A DNA stretch of 64,000 nucleotides from Bromus sterilis (Eukaryota; Streptophyta; Magnoliopsida; Poales; Poaceae): contig OX465598.1 in assembly GCA_950022295.1 (NCBI GenBank), forward strand, positions 65,580,001 to 65,644,000, given 5' to 3'. Position 1 is the first letter of the stretch. Each line of letters starts with the position of its first letter. A program made the translations under genes and the position numbers. The notes beneath the pieces were generated by a model. The model worked only from the letters and a program-made list of their open reading frames with translations, ran no database searches and was not told the origin of the DNA. Shown in pieces: positions 35,491-46,751 of this stretch.

Positions 35491-38079
35491 TAAATGACAA
35501 AAGCATAATTTCTGTGGTAACATGCTAACAACCATATAAGAACTTTTAAGTAAAGCAATCAAGGCATGTAATTCAATTCAAGTCATAACAGGCAAGAGTC
35601 TATATTTAGCATTGAAACAAGCAACATAAGAACATAAAGGTGCAAGAGCTCTCGCTGTCCGTGACTCGAATGTCTCCAAATGGTGTTTGCGTGCAAGAAA
35701 TGGGATAGGGATATACGAGAGAAAAAAGGTATTTTTGTGTTGAGAACTCAATCTACTAAAGTTTCACACTTGGTCTTCTTTTGGAATCTTATCTTGACTC
35801 ATCCCCAAACCTCTAGCCAGGTACAAGTCAAAATGATCCACTCCTTTTCGACATTTTGAGCACTCATGCAATGGATGATCGTAAGCAAGAAAATTGACAC
35901 TTAGGATGGCAAAGAGAGAATATGGTGGAGGAGGAAGACAAAAAGGTCTGAAAGGCTCACATCAATGAGGACAATCATAGGCGAGAGAAAGCCAAATGAT
36001 TGATATGATGTGAGGAGTAGGGATTGCCATGCAACGGATGCACATATGAGCTAAGGTAAGCTCTCCAATGGAACTAGTGGGGGTGCATCCAACTTGCTTG
36101 CTCAAGAAAACCTAGAGCTCATTTGAGGAGGCTCATCATTGGAATATAAAAGCCAAGTTCTATCGTGTGAAGGTCCCCACATAGCTATATGCATGAATGA
36201 TAATCTCTATGGAGTACAAGATAGAGGATGAAGTACTAGTGTGGATCTCTCAAAAGGAATAGTAGTGTGCCCCCTTCTCTCTTTTTATTTCTTTTTCTCT
36301 TTTTTCTATTTTTTGTATTTTTTTGGTGCCCTCAATGGCTATTTCTATTTCTCTCATTTGTCCTCTTTGGGATCTTTTAATTTTGTCCTCTTTGGGATCT
36401 TTTAATTTTTCCACTTCGGGATCTTTTCCTCACTTTAGGGGCAACACTCTATATATTACAAGAAGTATAGAAGATCTTTCACACTTTACAAGGTACTCAT
36501 ATCATAAAGAAGATGTAACTATCATGATGTATGCAAATGTATGCCTCTGCCAGGCTAGCAGGATATGCAATGATACTAGTGCATCATGTAGCAATGATTA
36601 GGGCAAGGCCCAACTAGCATGCGGCTCATCGATCAAGCAAGTAGCATGTATGACATGAAGATCAAGTCATGAGAAGATGGGTGTTGCATGGCAATATATC
36701 TCGGAAAGGCTATGGAAATGCCTTGATAGGTAGGTATGGTGGTTGTTTTGAGGAAGGATGTAAGGAGGTTTATGATGATAGAGCATATCATGCCAAGGGT
36801 TTGGATGTACCGACGAAGGTGGGCGCCAACTCTCGGAGTGAGAAAAAATCAATGTACGGCACAGGAGAGGCTAGAAAAATATGGGAAGGTGGAAGTGTCA
36901 ACTTTCGAATACTCACATTAGTCCGAAGAACTCATGCACTTATTTTCGGTAACTCTCAATCTAATAAGGAGGTTTCACAAAGAGATAAGTACCCCGAGGA
37001 GGAGTGTATGGGCGTTTGGTTATCCTTGCGCATCCTCGACTCATGGTACGTGAGTGTACTCTAATATTCGACCCCTCAGAAGAGTAGTGATCCATCTAGT
37101 AGCTAAAGTTCTCAACTAATTTTCTAAGTTTTGAAAATAAACACGGATTGCCCAATATACGAAATCTATCACTAATAGGCTAAAGCTCTTGACACCAAAA
37201 GTCCAAACATTACTCAAAACAATACCTCAAAACTATTGCAAGTTACTACTACAAAAGAATAGCAACCTCAATTACCTACTTCAAGTCAAGACACACAACT
37301 CAGTGCAACAGGCAAACTCTCTGAACAAGATAAACATGAAAACTCAAGAGAGTTCCAGCAACAAACTAAACAAAAGCTCTTTCAAAAGATAAACATGAAA
37401 AACTAAGAGCAAAACATGACAGTAGCTACGAAAAAGATAAAGAACACTCACAGCAAAGATAAGCATGAAAAGTCCTATGTTGTGTTCTAGATTTTGGAAG
37501 TGGAGTGTGTTTCTCTCCCACACAAAGAAATATGGGTTCTCACTTGTTATGAATAGCAAGCAAAGCTAAAGAAAACTAAAAATAAAACCTAAGAGCGAGA
37601 CGGTCCAAGCATAGCACATAATGCATGAAGTGATAAAAATATAGTGAAACGAGAGACGAACTGATAATTGTTGATGGACAAGGGGATGCACGGGGGCATC
37701 CCCAAGCTTAGACGCTTGAGTCTCCTTGAATATTTCTTGGGGATGCATGGGGGCATCCCCAAGCTTGAACGCTTGACACTCTTGAATCTTCTTTCATCAT
37801 CTTCCCTCGCACACTTGAAAACTCCCTTCATACATAACTCGTCATAATATGATTAGCGAGGTTAGTACCCATAATAAAATAATTTTTCCTCTACTGGAAA
37901 TAAAGATATTCTTGAAGAGCTACTGTTTCTCAAGAATTCCAAAAAGTATTTTCAAAGAAAAAGCAAGCTTAAGGTTTACAAATCGAAGAAAAGGCAAAAC
38001 ATGACAAAATCTGTGAAAAACAGACCATCAGGTAGTAAAGAATTTTTTAGGGATACTTCTGCAACTCAAATCAAAAAGA
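35491..38079 (-). other. Long noncoding 3' region of element B
   Basis: About 2.6 kb of AT-rich element DNA where pol would be expected in an autonomous Gypsy element. Scattered short ORFs have no recognisable domain. The only clear internal structure is the 57-bp tandem duplication at 37682-37795. Confidence 0.6.
37682..37795 (-). repeat. 57-bp tandem duplication with two polypurine-tract-like motifs
   Basis: Two units (37682-37738 and 37739-37795) each contain the minus-strand motif AAGCTTGGGGATGC (37696-37709 and 37753-37766), 13 of 14 bases identical to the element's polypurine tract. In each unit GGGGATGC and GCATCCCC form an 8-bp stem with a 6-nt loop. Confidence 0.75.
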
Positions 38080-39109
38080 CCAGTGATAGGCGTCGGTCGA
38101 CCGGCGCTACTTTTGCGCCGGCCAGACGCGGACCGTCTGATCTTGGCGATTTAACGGTCCAGATTCGCGCGTACCCCTTCGTTTTTGACTGCAACATTTG
38201 GGTACCTTTGCAACATTTGCGGTACTTTCGCAACTTTTTTGGTACACGGATGCAACATTTCTATTTTTGGTGCTTTTTTGCAGCAAAAAAATTGTGGCTA
38301 ATCACTTTATAACTTTTTCTTTGTAGCAAAAACTCTTAACGGTAGTAGCCAAAACACACAACAGTGGAAGCAAAAATTTAAAACGGTTGCAACATTGTGC
38401 GTAACAAAAACATACAACGGTAGTAGCAAAACATACAACGGTTGTAGCAGACAAAAGTAATGGTTGCAACAAAATTCATCGTCACTGCCGCCGAGGTCGT
38501 AGCTCCGCAGTGGTGATGTAGCAAAAATCTTGGCCGATAGTAGCAAAAACATAAAATGGTAGAAACAAAACGGTTCACTGGTTTCAACATTACATACTCA
38601 GATATTACCCATGTACATTGTGTATTGTAGAAAAAATACCAGTTTATTGCTTTGTATTAAAAAATATGGTTGTAGCAAAAATATGATGCGGTTGTAGCAA
38701 AAAAAATTGATGGTTGTGCACGGATCTGCTCATGGCCATGGCGGCCATGGCCGGCGGCGTGGGGGCACGGGGAGGTGCGGGCACGACGGAGGGGGACCGA
38801 GGCGGGCGCGGCTTGTCGAGGAGGGGCCGGATCTGGGCAGAGGGAGAACGCCGGCGAGGTCCCGGGAGCACGGCGGCGAGCTCCTCGATCTCCACGCGGG
38901 AAGCAGCCATGGCACGGCGGCGACTCTCGGCGGTGGAGCACGACGGCGGAATGCGGATAGCGGCCATGGCGAGGAACGGCGGCTCGCGGTGGCTCGCAGC
39001 AGCAATGGCAGGTGACGGCGCGCGGCGGAGGTAAGGGATGGATTGCTACTGAGAGAGGCGATCGGCGCAACCCACTCGGTTGGTCGGCCGAGTGGGATCG
39101 TTTACCACT
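38080..39109. mobile_element. Possible non-autonomous Mutator-like DNA transposon
   Basis: The segment differs in composition from its surroundings. The left end reads agtgataggcg...tcggtcgacc and the right end, reverse-complemented, reads agtggtaaacg...tcggccgacc, an imperfect terminal inverted repeat. Flanks tcaaaaaga and tcaaaaaac resemble a 9-bp target duplication with mismatches. The middle has repeated gcaac/gtagcaaaa stretches and a GC-rich block (38735-39040) that might be a captured gene fragment. Exact ends are uncertain. Confidence 0.45.
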
Positions 39110-39450
39110 CAAAAAACTCAGAACATACGAAAGTTCTGTAATTGTATAGAGCACGCTGTGTAAAAATTTCAGCTCAAAAAGATGAACTGGGATTTTTCCA
39201 TGATTTTTCTAGTCACGAGGACAGAATCTGTTTTCTGGACAGCATGTCACAACTTTCACTTCCCTTGTCATATGAGGCTATAAATGGCACAAAGCTTGAA
39301 AAGTAAAGATACAATGATGTTGCTACAGTAGTAACAATCATCAAGACCACTAAAAACAGAAGAAAAACAAAAAGGAAATCCTAAATTCGTTGCGGGCTGC
39401 CTCCCGAAAGCTCTTCTTTAAAGCCATTAGCTAGGCTTAATGCAAATAGA
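39110..39450 (-). other. Noncoding element B sequence after the gag-protease stop
   Basis: Retrotransposon DNA between the protease stop and the inserted DNA element. No coding domain is seen. Confidence 0.5.
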
Positions 39451-41487
39451 TCAAGTATTTTCAAGAAAATAACTAGCCCGTGTGACGGACTCAAAAAGCA
39501 ACTTAATCTTTTTCCTAGGGAAGTGTTCCATCCCTTTTTTGAGAGGGAATTGGAATTTTATAATCCCTTCTTTCATATCAATAATAGCACCCACGGTGCG
39601 AAGAAAAGGACGTCCCAAAATAATTGGACAAGAAGGTTCACATTCAATGTCCATAATAGTAAAATCAACGGGAACATAATTGTCATTGACAATGATAAGA
39701 ACATCATCTATCTTCCCCAAAGGTTTCTTTATGGAAGAATCGACAAGACGAACACCAAAAGAACAAGGATCAAAAGGTTTCAATTCAAATATATCATACA
39801 TTCTTTTGGGCATAACGGAGGTACTAGCTCCAACATCACATAAAGCATAGCAAGAAAAGTTATTCAACTTAATTTTAATCATAGGATCCCAACCATCTTC
39901 TAGCTTCCTAGGTATGGAGGCTTCTACCCTAAGCTTCTCCTCCCTAGCTTTAATGAGAGAATTAGTGATATGCTCCATGAAGGAAAGATTAAATGTCCTA
40001 GTGTGGGGGTCTCTAGACATCTTGTGAAGGAAACGAATAACTTCAGAAAGGGTGCAATTATCCAAATCAAGGTCACTACTATCAACTAAAGTGGTAGTGG
40101 TGTCCTTTAGGCTCACTTGTTTGGTAGCTTCTATAGTCATAGGAATTTCTTCTTCTACGGTTGAGGTCATAGCATCACCATTAATAGGTCCTATGGGACT
40201 AGGGGTGCATTGGGTGCTAAGAGTTTGGATATCCTCAACAACTTGGATAGTAGCAATGGTATGGTGTGTAAGAAGGCTTTTAATTCTATCTTCTTCCTCC
40301 TTTTCTCTAGCCCATCTCTCTTTAAGTTTAGCCATCATCCTAATGTTTTCATTAATTTGCACTTGGATGGCATTCATAGGAGTGACCTTCCTCTCCTCAA
40401 GAGGAGAAGTTCTAATTTTTAGAAATTCTACTTCATGGGCTAAATTATCTACCTTCGACGAGAGGTTATCTGATTTTTCTAGTTTTTCCTCTACACTCTT
40501 GTTGAAGGCTTTTTGGGTAGTGATAAAGTCTTTAAGCATAATCTCTAATTCAGAAGTGGAGTTTTTGGTGCTAGGATAAGTGTTGTTGTTCCCATAGTTG
40601 TTGGAGGGAAACGGTCTAGGATTGCTACCAAAATTACTCCTATAAGCATTGTTATTGTAGTTGTTTCTAGAGATAAAGTTCACATCTACTTGATCTTGAG
40701 CAATCAAAGGATTTAAAGGAACATCACGAGGATCAATAGGAGATTGCTTGGTAAGTAGAGACATAATCAAGTCAACTTTTTCATTTAGGGAGGAGATCTC
40801 CTCGACAGAGTTTACCTTCCTACCTGTTGGAGCTCTTTCGGTGTGCCATTGGGAGTAGTTGGTCATCATCTCATCGAGAAGTTTTGTGGCAGCACCAAGT
40901 CTAGTTGACATAAAGGTTCCTCCCGCGGCCAAATCTAGTAAGTTTCGCGAGGTAAAGTTCAAGCCTGCATAAAAAGTTTGGATAACCATCCAAGTAGTCA
41001 AACCATGCGTAGGGCAATTCTTAACAAGAGATTTCATGCGTTCCCAAGCTTGGGCAATGTGTTCATTATCCAATTGCTTAAAATTCATAATAAAACTCCT
41101 CAATTGGATAATCTTAGCAGGGGGTAGTACTTCCCAATAAAATCATCCTTGCACTTATCCCAAGAATCTATGCTATTCTTAGGCAAGGATTGAAACCAGA
41201 TTTTAGCTTCATCCCTCAAAGAGAAAGGAAAAAGCTTAAGCTTAACAATATCACCATCTACTTCTATGTACTTTTGCATATCACAAAGCTCAATAAAATC
41301 ATTTAAATGCAAAGCAGCACCATCTCTAGCACCAGAGAATTGATCTTTCATAACAAGGTTCAGCAAAGCAGGTTTTAATCTCATAAGAACGTGCTGAAGT
41401 AGCAGGTGTAGCAATAGGAGTGCAGATAAAGTCACTGTTGTTGTGACTAGTGAAGTCACACAACTTGGTGTTTTCAGAGGAACCCAT
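39451..41487 (-). pseudogene. Gag-protease polyprotein, frameshifted
   Basis: The ATG at 41487-41485 opens MGSSENTKLCDF. Gag includes DEAKIWFQSLPKNSI and an IAQAWERMKSL segment, typical of Retrotrans_gag. It continues through an Asn-rich linker (about 40560-40680) and a coiled-coil stretch (40300-40550) to an aspartic protease with CDVGASTSVMP (about 39820) and ILGRPFLRTVGAIID. The stop is at 39451. Frameshifts occur near 41375 (an extra T relative to the copy at 44753-45061) and near 41100. The protein ends after protease with no RT, which is the normal end for a non-autonomous gag-pro element rather than a truncation by mutation. Confidence 0.85.
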
Positions 41488-41622
41488 AGTAGCAGCAAGC
41501 AAGATAACAAATTTTTTGATTTTTGATAAAAGACACTAAAGCAAAAACTGAAAGGTAAACTAACAAGACTAAAAAGCAAAGATAAAAGATAGTGTGCAAC
41601 TCCCATATCTTGAAGAGTGGAG

Positions 41623-41640
41623 TCCCCGGCAACGGCGCCA
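41623..41640 (-). other. Primer binding site (tRNA-Asp type) of the inner LTR
   Basis: The plus-strand TCCCCGGCAACGGCGCCA reads TGGCGCCGTTGCCGGGGA on the minus strand and lies 11 nt inside the LTR at 41652. It shows that this LTR is a 5' LTR. Confidence 0.85.
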
Positions 41641-41651
41641 GAAATTTTCTT

Positions 41652-43261
41652 GATACACGAGATAGCTTCTCGTCCCTCGTTGGTTACCCCAAGTGGAAGG
41701 TGAGATGTAGCGTAGCGGCAAATTTCCCTTAGCGAATATGCTAAGGTTTAGATTTGTCTCCAGTAGGACTCCAAGATCGACAAGTAGGTGGTGAAGTGAA
41801 CAATGGCGCCGTTTACAACCTAGGTTGCTAACTTCACCTGGACCTGGACACACAACAGATAGCTTTGCTGCCAACGAGTACAGAGGAGTTGTCAATTCCT
41901 CCGGCCTTGTTGTTTACAAAGGATAAAACGCACGGGATAATAATGATAGTGATAGCTACGGAAAAGTAAATACTGAAAGTAAATTGAAGGTGTAAACAGT
42001 GTTGGTAATATGGACCGGGGTGCTATGATGTTCACTAGTGATGTCTCTCTCCCAAAAGACGATAAAATAGCCATGCGAGGTAAACAAATTACAGCTGGGC
42101 AATTGACAGGATTATGTGCACAAACCAATGCTAATTATGCTATGCAGAAAGGAAGAGGCTCAAAAGCATGGGCGGTACGCCAAGACAAGTAGATCGAAAT
42201 CCAACTGCATCTACCCACTAATCATCCACCTTGAGATATCTATCCAGAACATCTCGCTGGTATTAAGTTGTGAATCCCACCCACAGTGTAAACCCAAAGC
42301 AACGGACAACTGCATTAAAGAACTTTGCGTAAAGTAAACAATCCTTGCATCCGCAAGTACAAGCGTCGTTGTTTTCCCCTTGTGGCAACAACACATCCCC
42401 TAGACTCATGTTTCTGTCACTCAAGCTAGTCATCGGGGGGCATGAACCCGCAATCATGCATAACGCTCCCTCTTGGAGTCACTACCTACTACTTGGCCAA
42501 AGCAATAAACAGCAGTGGAGAACATGCAAGAATTACTCAAGAACAAAAATATAAAAGAAGAGAATCAAATATATAACTCGATCACAATCTGAACATAATC
42601 TCATAATCCATCGGATCCCAGCAAACTCAGCATAGCAACAGCAGAAAGATTACATATGTGCCTCGATCATGTAGGGCAGCTCACGAGGTCTAATCCATGA
42701 AGAACAAAGAGGGGAGGAGAACATCACATAGCTACTGATCATAGACCCATGGTCCTAGGTGGACTACTCATGGTTCATGCGGGAAGCATCCATGGTGGTG
42801 GAGAAGCTCCCGGAGGCGCGACAGCGGCGGAACAGAGGAGAGATCGCGAAAAAGGTTCCCGTCCCCGAGGGTTTCTCGTCACGGGGAATAAATAGGCGAA
42901 AGGGGCAGCCAGAGGTGGGCCAGGGGCTCCAGGCGCCCCCTAGCGCGGCCAGGGGTGGGGCCGCGCCCTCTGGCCGCCTGGGCCCCCCCTGGCTCCCCTC
43001 TGGCCCCCCTCCGGCTTTTCTCGAAGCTTCCGGTACGCTGATTTTTCCTATATTTTTTCCGTAATTTTTCTGGTACTTTTAATAAGGGGGAAACCTGAAA
43101 TAAAAAACAACAGAAAACAGGAACTGGCACTGGGGTGCATTGAGTTAATAGGTTAGTCCAAATATGATCAAAAGTGTATGGAAGTTCATCAATATCATAG
43201 CAATGTCACACAAAAGAGGCATGGAGCAAGAAGAAATTATAGATACGTTTTGGACGTATCA
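41652..43261 (-). repeat. Extra 5' LTR (element A) inside element B
   Basis: The 1,610-bp LTR of the B family has a different 3' end (gtgtatca) and many differences from the two outer LTRs. It has its own primer site and gag-protease next to it, but no matching 3' LTR. The perfect GC-rich inverted repeat of the U3 is at 42943-42950/42959-42966. The flank right of 43261 is Tat-derived sequence. Confidence 0.85.
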
Positions 43262-44236
43262 GGGTGCAACGCTAATCAGGCTCCATGCCTCTACAAAAAC
43301 AATTATGCCTGGGCTACGACACACTGTACCCAGATGCCATGCAAGCTTAGCGTGCAGGTAAGACCCCGCTGCGCAGAACAGCCGGGCCGGGACTTGCCGC
43401 AGAGCGATTTCACTCCCGACCTTTTCCATGCGCTTTCATGATAGAAAGAGCCGAGCGGACGCGCTCAGGCTATGTGCTTAGACTGGCAGCAAATGATCCT
43501 ATAAGACCTGCAGCGGCATGACTTTGCTTGACACCGGTCGTTCCAAGTTCATGTCGAGGGACGTGAGCTTGATTGGGCTATTGTTGTATTTTTCACTAGC
43601 ACAATTTACCAAGGCTCGACCAATCGACTCCTTGGGTCCTTTCAGCTTAAGAAATCCCTCGAAACAGATATTGTCATGGCTCAAAACTGGCAGCGAGCCG
43701 TGGCGATTCCACGCTTACAAACAATAAAGCGCAGATGAATTCAAGTCCTTGCGTGACTCTTCGAGTCCCCCAGTCACTCGGGGGTTACTGGCGAGGGGGT
43801 GACCCCACGACTCCTGTATGTAGGGCTACCTGGTGCGTATGAAGATAGAAGGCCCACTGGGAAGCTGCGACAACCTCATGATTGGCCCAACCAGGCACCG
43901 ACGTAGGAGTCCACGACCAACATGGAAGGTGCAACTTGGCGTACAAGGCAAGACTAGAACTAGGAAACCATCTCTATAACCTAGTACGGACTCCCCGAGA
44001 CCTAGCCTAGTATAGAAAGGCTGGGAGGGGAGACGTCCAGGCCAACACAAGACGCATCTATTCATCCTAGCCTTGCGAGAACTCGCCTTGGCCTCCACTG
44101 TAATCGCCCCCTCATACAATAATATCGAGCAGGAAGTGCTTCTCATGTTAGCCGACGAGCATCGTCCAACCTGTGCCTTCTCTATGAATAACCCATGGTC
44201 CCTGAGCATGGGATTTTCCGGGGTTGATCCCCTTCA
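43262..44236 (+). mobile_element. 3' fragment of a Tat-lineage Gypsy element with its 3' LTR
   Basis: The LTR is 43789-44236, matching 46301-46738 in the opposite orientation, with a diverged terminal TGG. The polypurine tract lies directly left (actcgggggttac, 43776-43788). The part before it (43262-43775) matches the 3' region of the Tat element at 46752-47200. The left end is cut by the LTR ending at 43261; the right end meets unrelated DNA. Confidence 0.75.
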
Positions 44237-44756
44237 AAGTGGAAGTAGAAGAGGTTACCAATCCGGATGAGCTATCAATGCTTGATCGGTTACAAAAATG
44301 CCTTCCACATGATGTCCCTGAACCCGATGACGATGTCATTCATGATGACACGTGTGATACTGATGATGATTATGCTTCAATTGACCATGGAGAAGAGACA
44401 GATGATCCCGACTATTAGTATTTTGTATGCATCCAAACATTGTTGTTTAATTATTCAATTCTTCATTTAATTATTCATGTATTTATTAGTGTGCGTTTAA
44501 TTATTGTTCTTGAATTTGTACTAATTATTTAACTATTTATTGTTGCAGGTGGTGAGACATGGCAGGCGGGGATAAGTTGAGGATAGCACTTGGGCACCTA
44601 CGGAGAGATTTGTTGAAGATCTTTGCCGAGGAGCCCAGCCGTGGGAGAGGAGGGGGAAGAAGAGAGGTAGAGGAGGTGGTCGCGGGAGAGGGAGAGGGAG
44701 AGGGAGGCAGGATGATAGGAGCCAGTCGCCACCACCCTCAGCTCCTTCAGTGTCAG
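44237..44756 (+). pseudogene. Transposase-like 3' exon fragment plus second exon start
   Basis: An acidic reading frame, VEEVTNPDELSMLDRLQKC to EETDDPDY, ends in TAG at 44416-44418. AT-rich DNA ending in ttgttgcag (44548) follows, then an ATG at 44559 with a Gly/Arg-rich reading frame. The acidic C-terminus resembles tails of CACTA transposases, and the layout resembles two genes or exons of such an element. This is a weak family call. The right end joins a duplicated piece of gag at 44757. Confidence 0.35.
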
Positions 44757-45061
44757 CCATCTACTTCTTTGTACTTTTGCATATCAAGGAGAAAGGAGAA
44801 AGGAAAAAGCTTAAGCTTAACAATATCACCATCTACTTCTTTGTACTTTTGCATATCACAAAGCTCAATAAAATTATTTAAGTGCAAAGCAGCAGCATCT
44901 CTAGAACCGGAGAATTGATCTTTCATAACAAGGTTCAGCAAAGTAGGTTTAATCTCATAAGAAGGTGCTGAAGTAGCAGGTGTATCAATAGGAGTGCAGA
45001 TAAAGTCACTGTTGTTGCGACTAGTGAAATCACACAACTTGGTGTTCTCAGAGGAACCCAT
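44753..45061 (-). pseudogene. 5' fragment of gag from element B
   Basis: The ATG at 45061-45059 opens MGSSENTKLCDF, matching the gag at 41487. The frame runs to KLKLFPFSF, then repeats DMQKYKEVDG and stops where foreign DNA begins. The repeated peptide reflects a short direct duplication (44757-44793 and 44829-44864) at the breakpoint. Confidence 0.8.
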
Positions 45062-45195
45062 AGTAGCAGCAAGCAAGATAACTATTTTTTGATTTTTGAT
45101 AAAATACACTAAAGCAAAAACTGAAAGGTAAACAAACAAGACTAAAAATCAAAGATAAAAGATAGTGTGCAACTCCCCTATCTTGAAGAGTGGAA

Positions 45196-45213
45196 ACCCC
45201 GGCAACGGCGCCA
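45196..45213 (-). other. Primer binding site of element B
   Basis: The minus strand reads TGGCGCCGTTGCCGGGGT, 11 nt inside the 5' LTR. It is the same tRNA-Asp type as at 41623-41640. Confidence 0.85.
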
Positions 45214-46300
45214 GAAATTTATTTTGATGGTACGAATTAACGCCCCTTCGTTGGTTACCCAAAGTGGAAGGTTGAGATGTAGACAGCGGCAATTTCCCTT
45301 AGCGAAGATGCTAAGGTAGAGTATCGAATCCAGTAGGACTCCAACAGATACAAGATGGTGGTGAAGTGAACAATGGCGCCGTTCACAACCTAAGGTTGCT
45401 TACTTCACCTGGACCTGCACACACAGCAAATAGCTTTGTTTCCCAACGAGTACAGAGGAGTTGTCAATTCCTCCGGCCTTGTTGTTTACAAAGGATAAAA
45501 CGCATGGGATAATAATGATAGTGATAGCAACGGAAAAAAATACTGAAAGTAAATTGATAGTGTAAACATTGTTGGAAATATGGACCGGGGTCCTATGATG
45601 TTCACTAGTGATGTCTCTCTCCCAAAAGACGATAAAATAGCCATGCGAGGTAAACAAATTACAGCTGCGCAATTTACAGGATTATGTGCGCAAACCAATG
45701 CTAATTACGTTATGAAGAAAGGAAGAGGCTCAAAAACATGGGCGGTACGCCAAGACAAGTAGACCGAAATCCATCTGCATCTACCTACTAATCATCCACC
45801 TTGAGATATCTATCCATAACATCTCGCTGGTATTAAGTTGCGAATCCCACCCAAAGTGTAAACTCAAAGCAACGGACAACTGCATTAAAGAACTTTGCAT
45901 AAAGTAAACAATCCTTGCACCCGCAAGTACAAGAACCGTTGTTTCCCCCTTGTGGCAACAACACATCCCCTAGACTCATGTTTCTGTCACTCAAGCTAGT
46001 CATCGGGGGGCATGAACCCACAATCATGCATAACGCTCCCTCTTGGAGTCACTACCTACTACTTAGCCAAAGCAATAAACAGCAACGGAGAACATGCAAG
46101 AATTACTCAAGAACATAAATATAAAAGAGGAGAATCAAATATATTACTCAAACACAATCTGAACATAATCTCATAATCCATCGGATCCCAGCAAACTCAG
46201 CATAGCAACAACAGAAATATTACATAAGTGCCTCGATCATGTAGGGCAGCTCACGAGGTCTAATCCATGAAGAACAAAGAGGGGAGGAGAACATCACATA

Positions 46301-46738
46301 TGACGGGGATCAACCCCGGCAAATCCCATGGTCAGGGACCCTGGGTTAGTCATGAGAGGCACAGGTTGGGCGATAGCTCGTCGGCAAACAGGAAGGCTCG
46401 CTCCTTCTCGATATTATTGATTGGGGAGATGTGATTACAGTGGAGGCCAAGGCTGGAGGGCTCAAGGCTAGGGTTACAGGCGAGATTAGATGTCTTTGGC
46501 GTCGCCCCTCCTAGCCCTTATATACCGGGCCAGGTCTCGGGGAGTTCATCTACGTGTATAGGTAAACCTTCATAACCCTAGCTTGCTCCGTACGGCAGGT
46601 CTTCGCATCTTCCTTGTGAGTCGAGGACGCCTACGTCGTTGCCAACTAGTGGGCCGAGGCCGTATCTTCATGGGCCTTCTGCCTTCATGGACACCAGGTA
46701 GGCTCATCCGTAGGAGTCGTGGGGTCACCCCCTCGTCA
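46301..46738 (-). repeat. 3' LTR of the Tat element
   Basis: The 438-bp LTR starts TGACGGGGATC and ends CTCGTCA on the plus strand. It is preceded by the TSD acata. Confidence 0.92.
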
Positions 46739-46751
46739 GTAGCCCCCGAGT
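46739..46751 (-). other. Polypurine tract of the Tat element
   Basis: On the minus strand ACTCGGGGGCTAC abuts the 3' LTR. The same core recurs at 49110-49122, 49211-49223 and nine times in the array 49360-49958. Confidence 0.8.

Noticed and set aside
36323..37064. Plus-strand ORFs in the 3' region of element B
   Set aside because: Antisense to the element, no domain and no promoter context.
38644..39154. Several overlapping ORFs rich in Arg, Pro and Gly
   Set aside because: GC-rich low-complexity DNA with frames open on both strands; no recognisable protein.
41623..41640. Fragment of a tRNA-Asp gene
   Set aside because: Only 18 bases complementary to the tRNA end, placed beside an LTR: a primer binding site.
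33809..43261. A simple full-length element with LTRs 33809-35452 and 41652-43261
   Set aside because: The two LTRs have different 3' ends and flanks (atgtc versus gggtg), whereas the first pairs with 45225-56084 by sequence and TSD.
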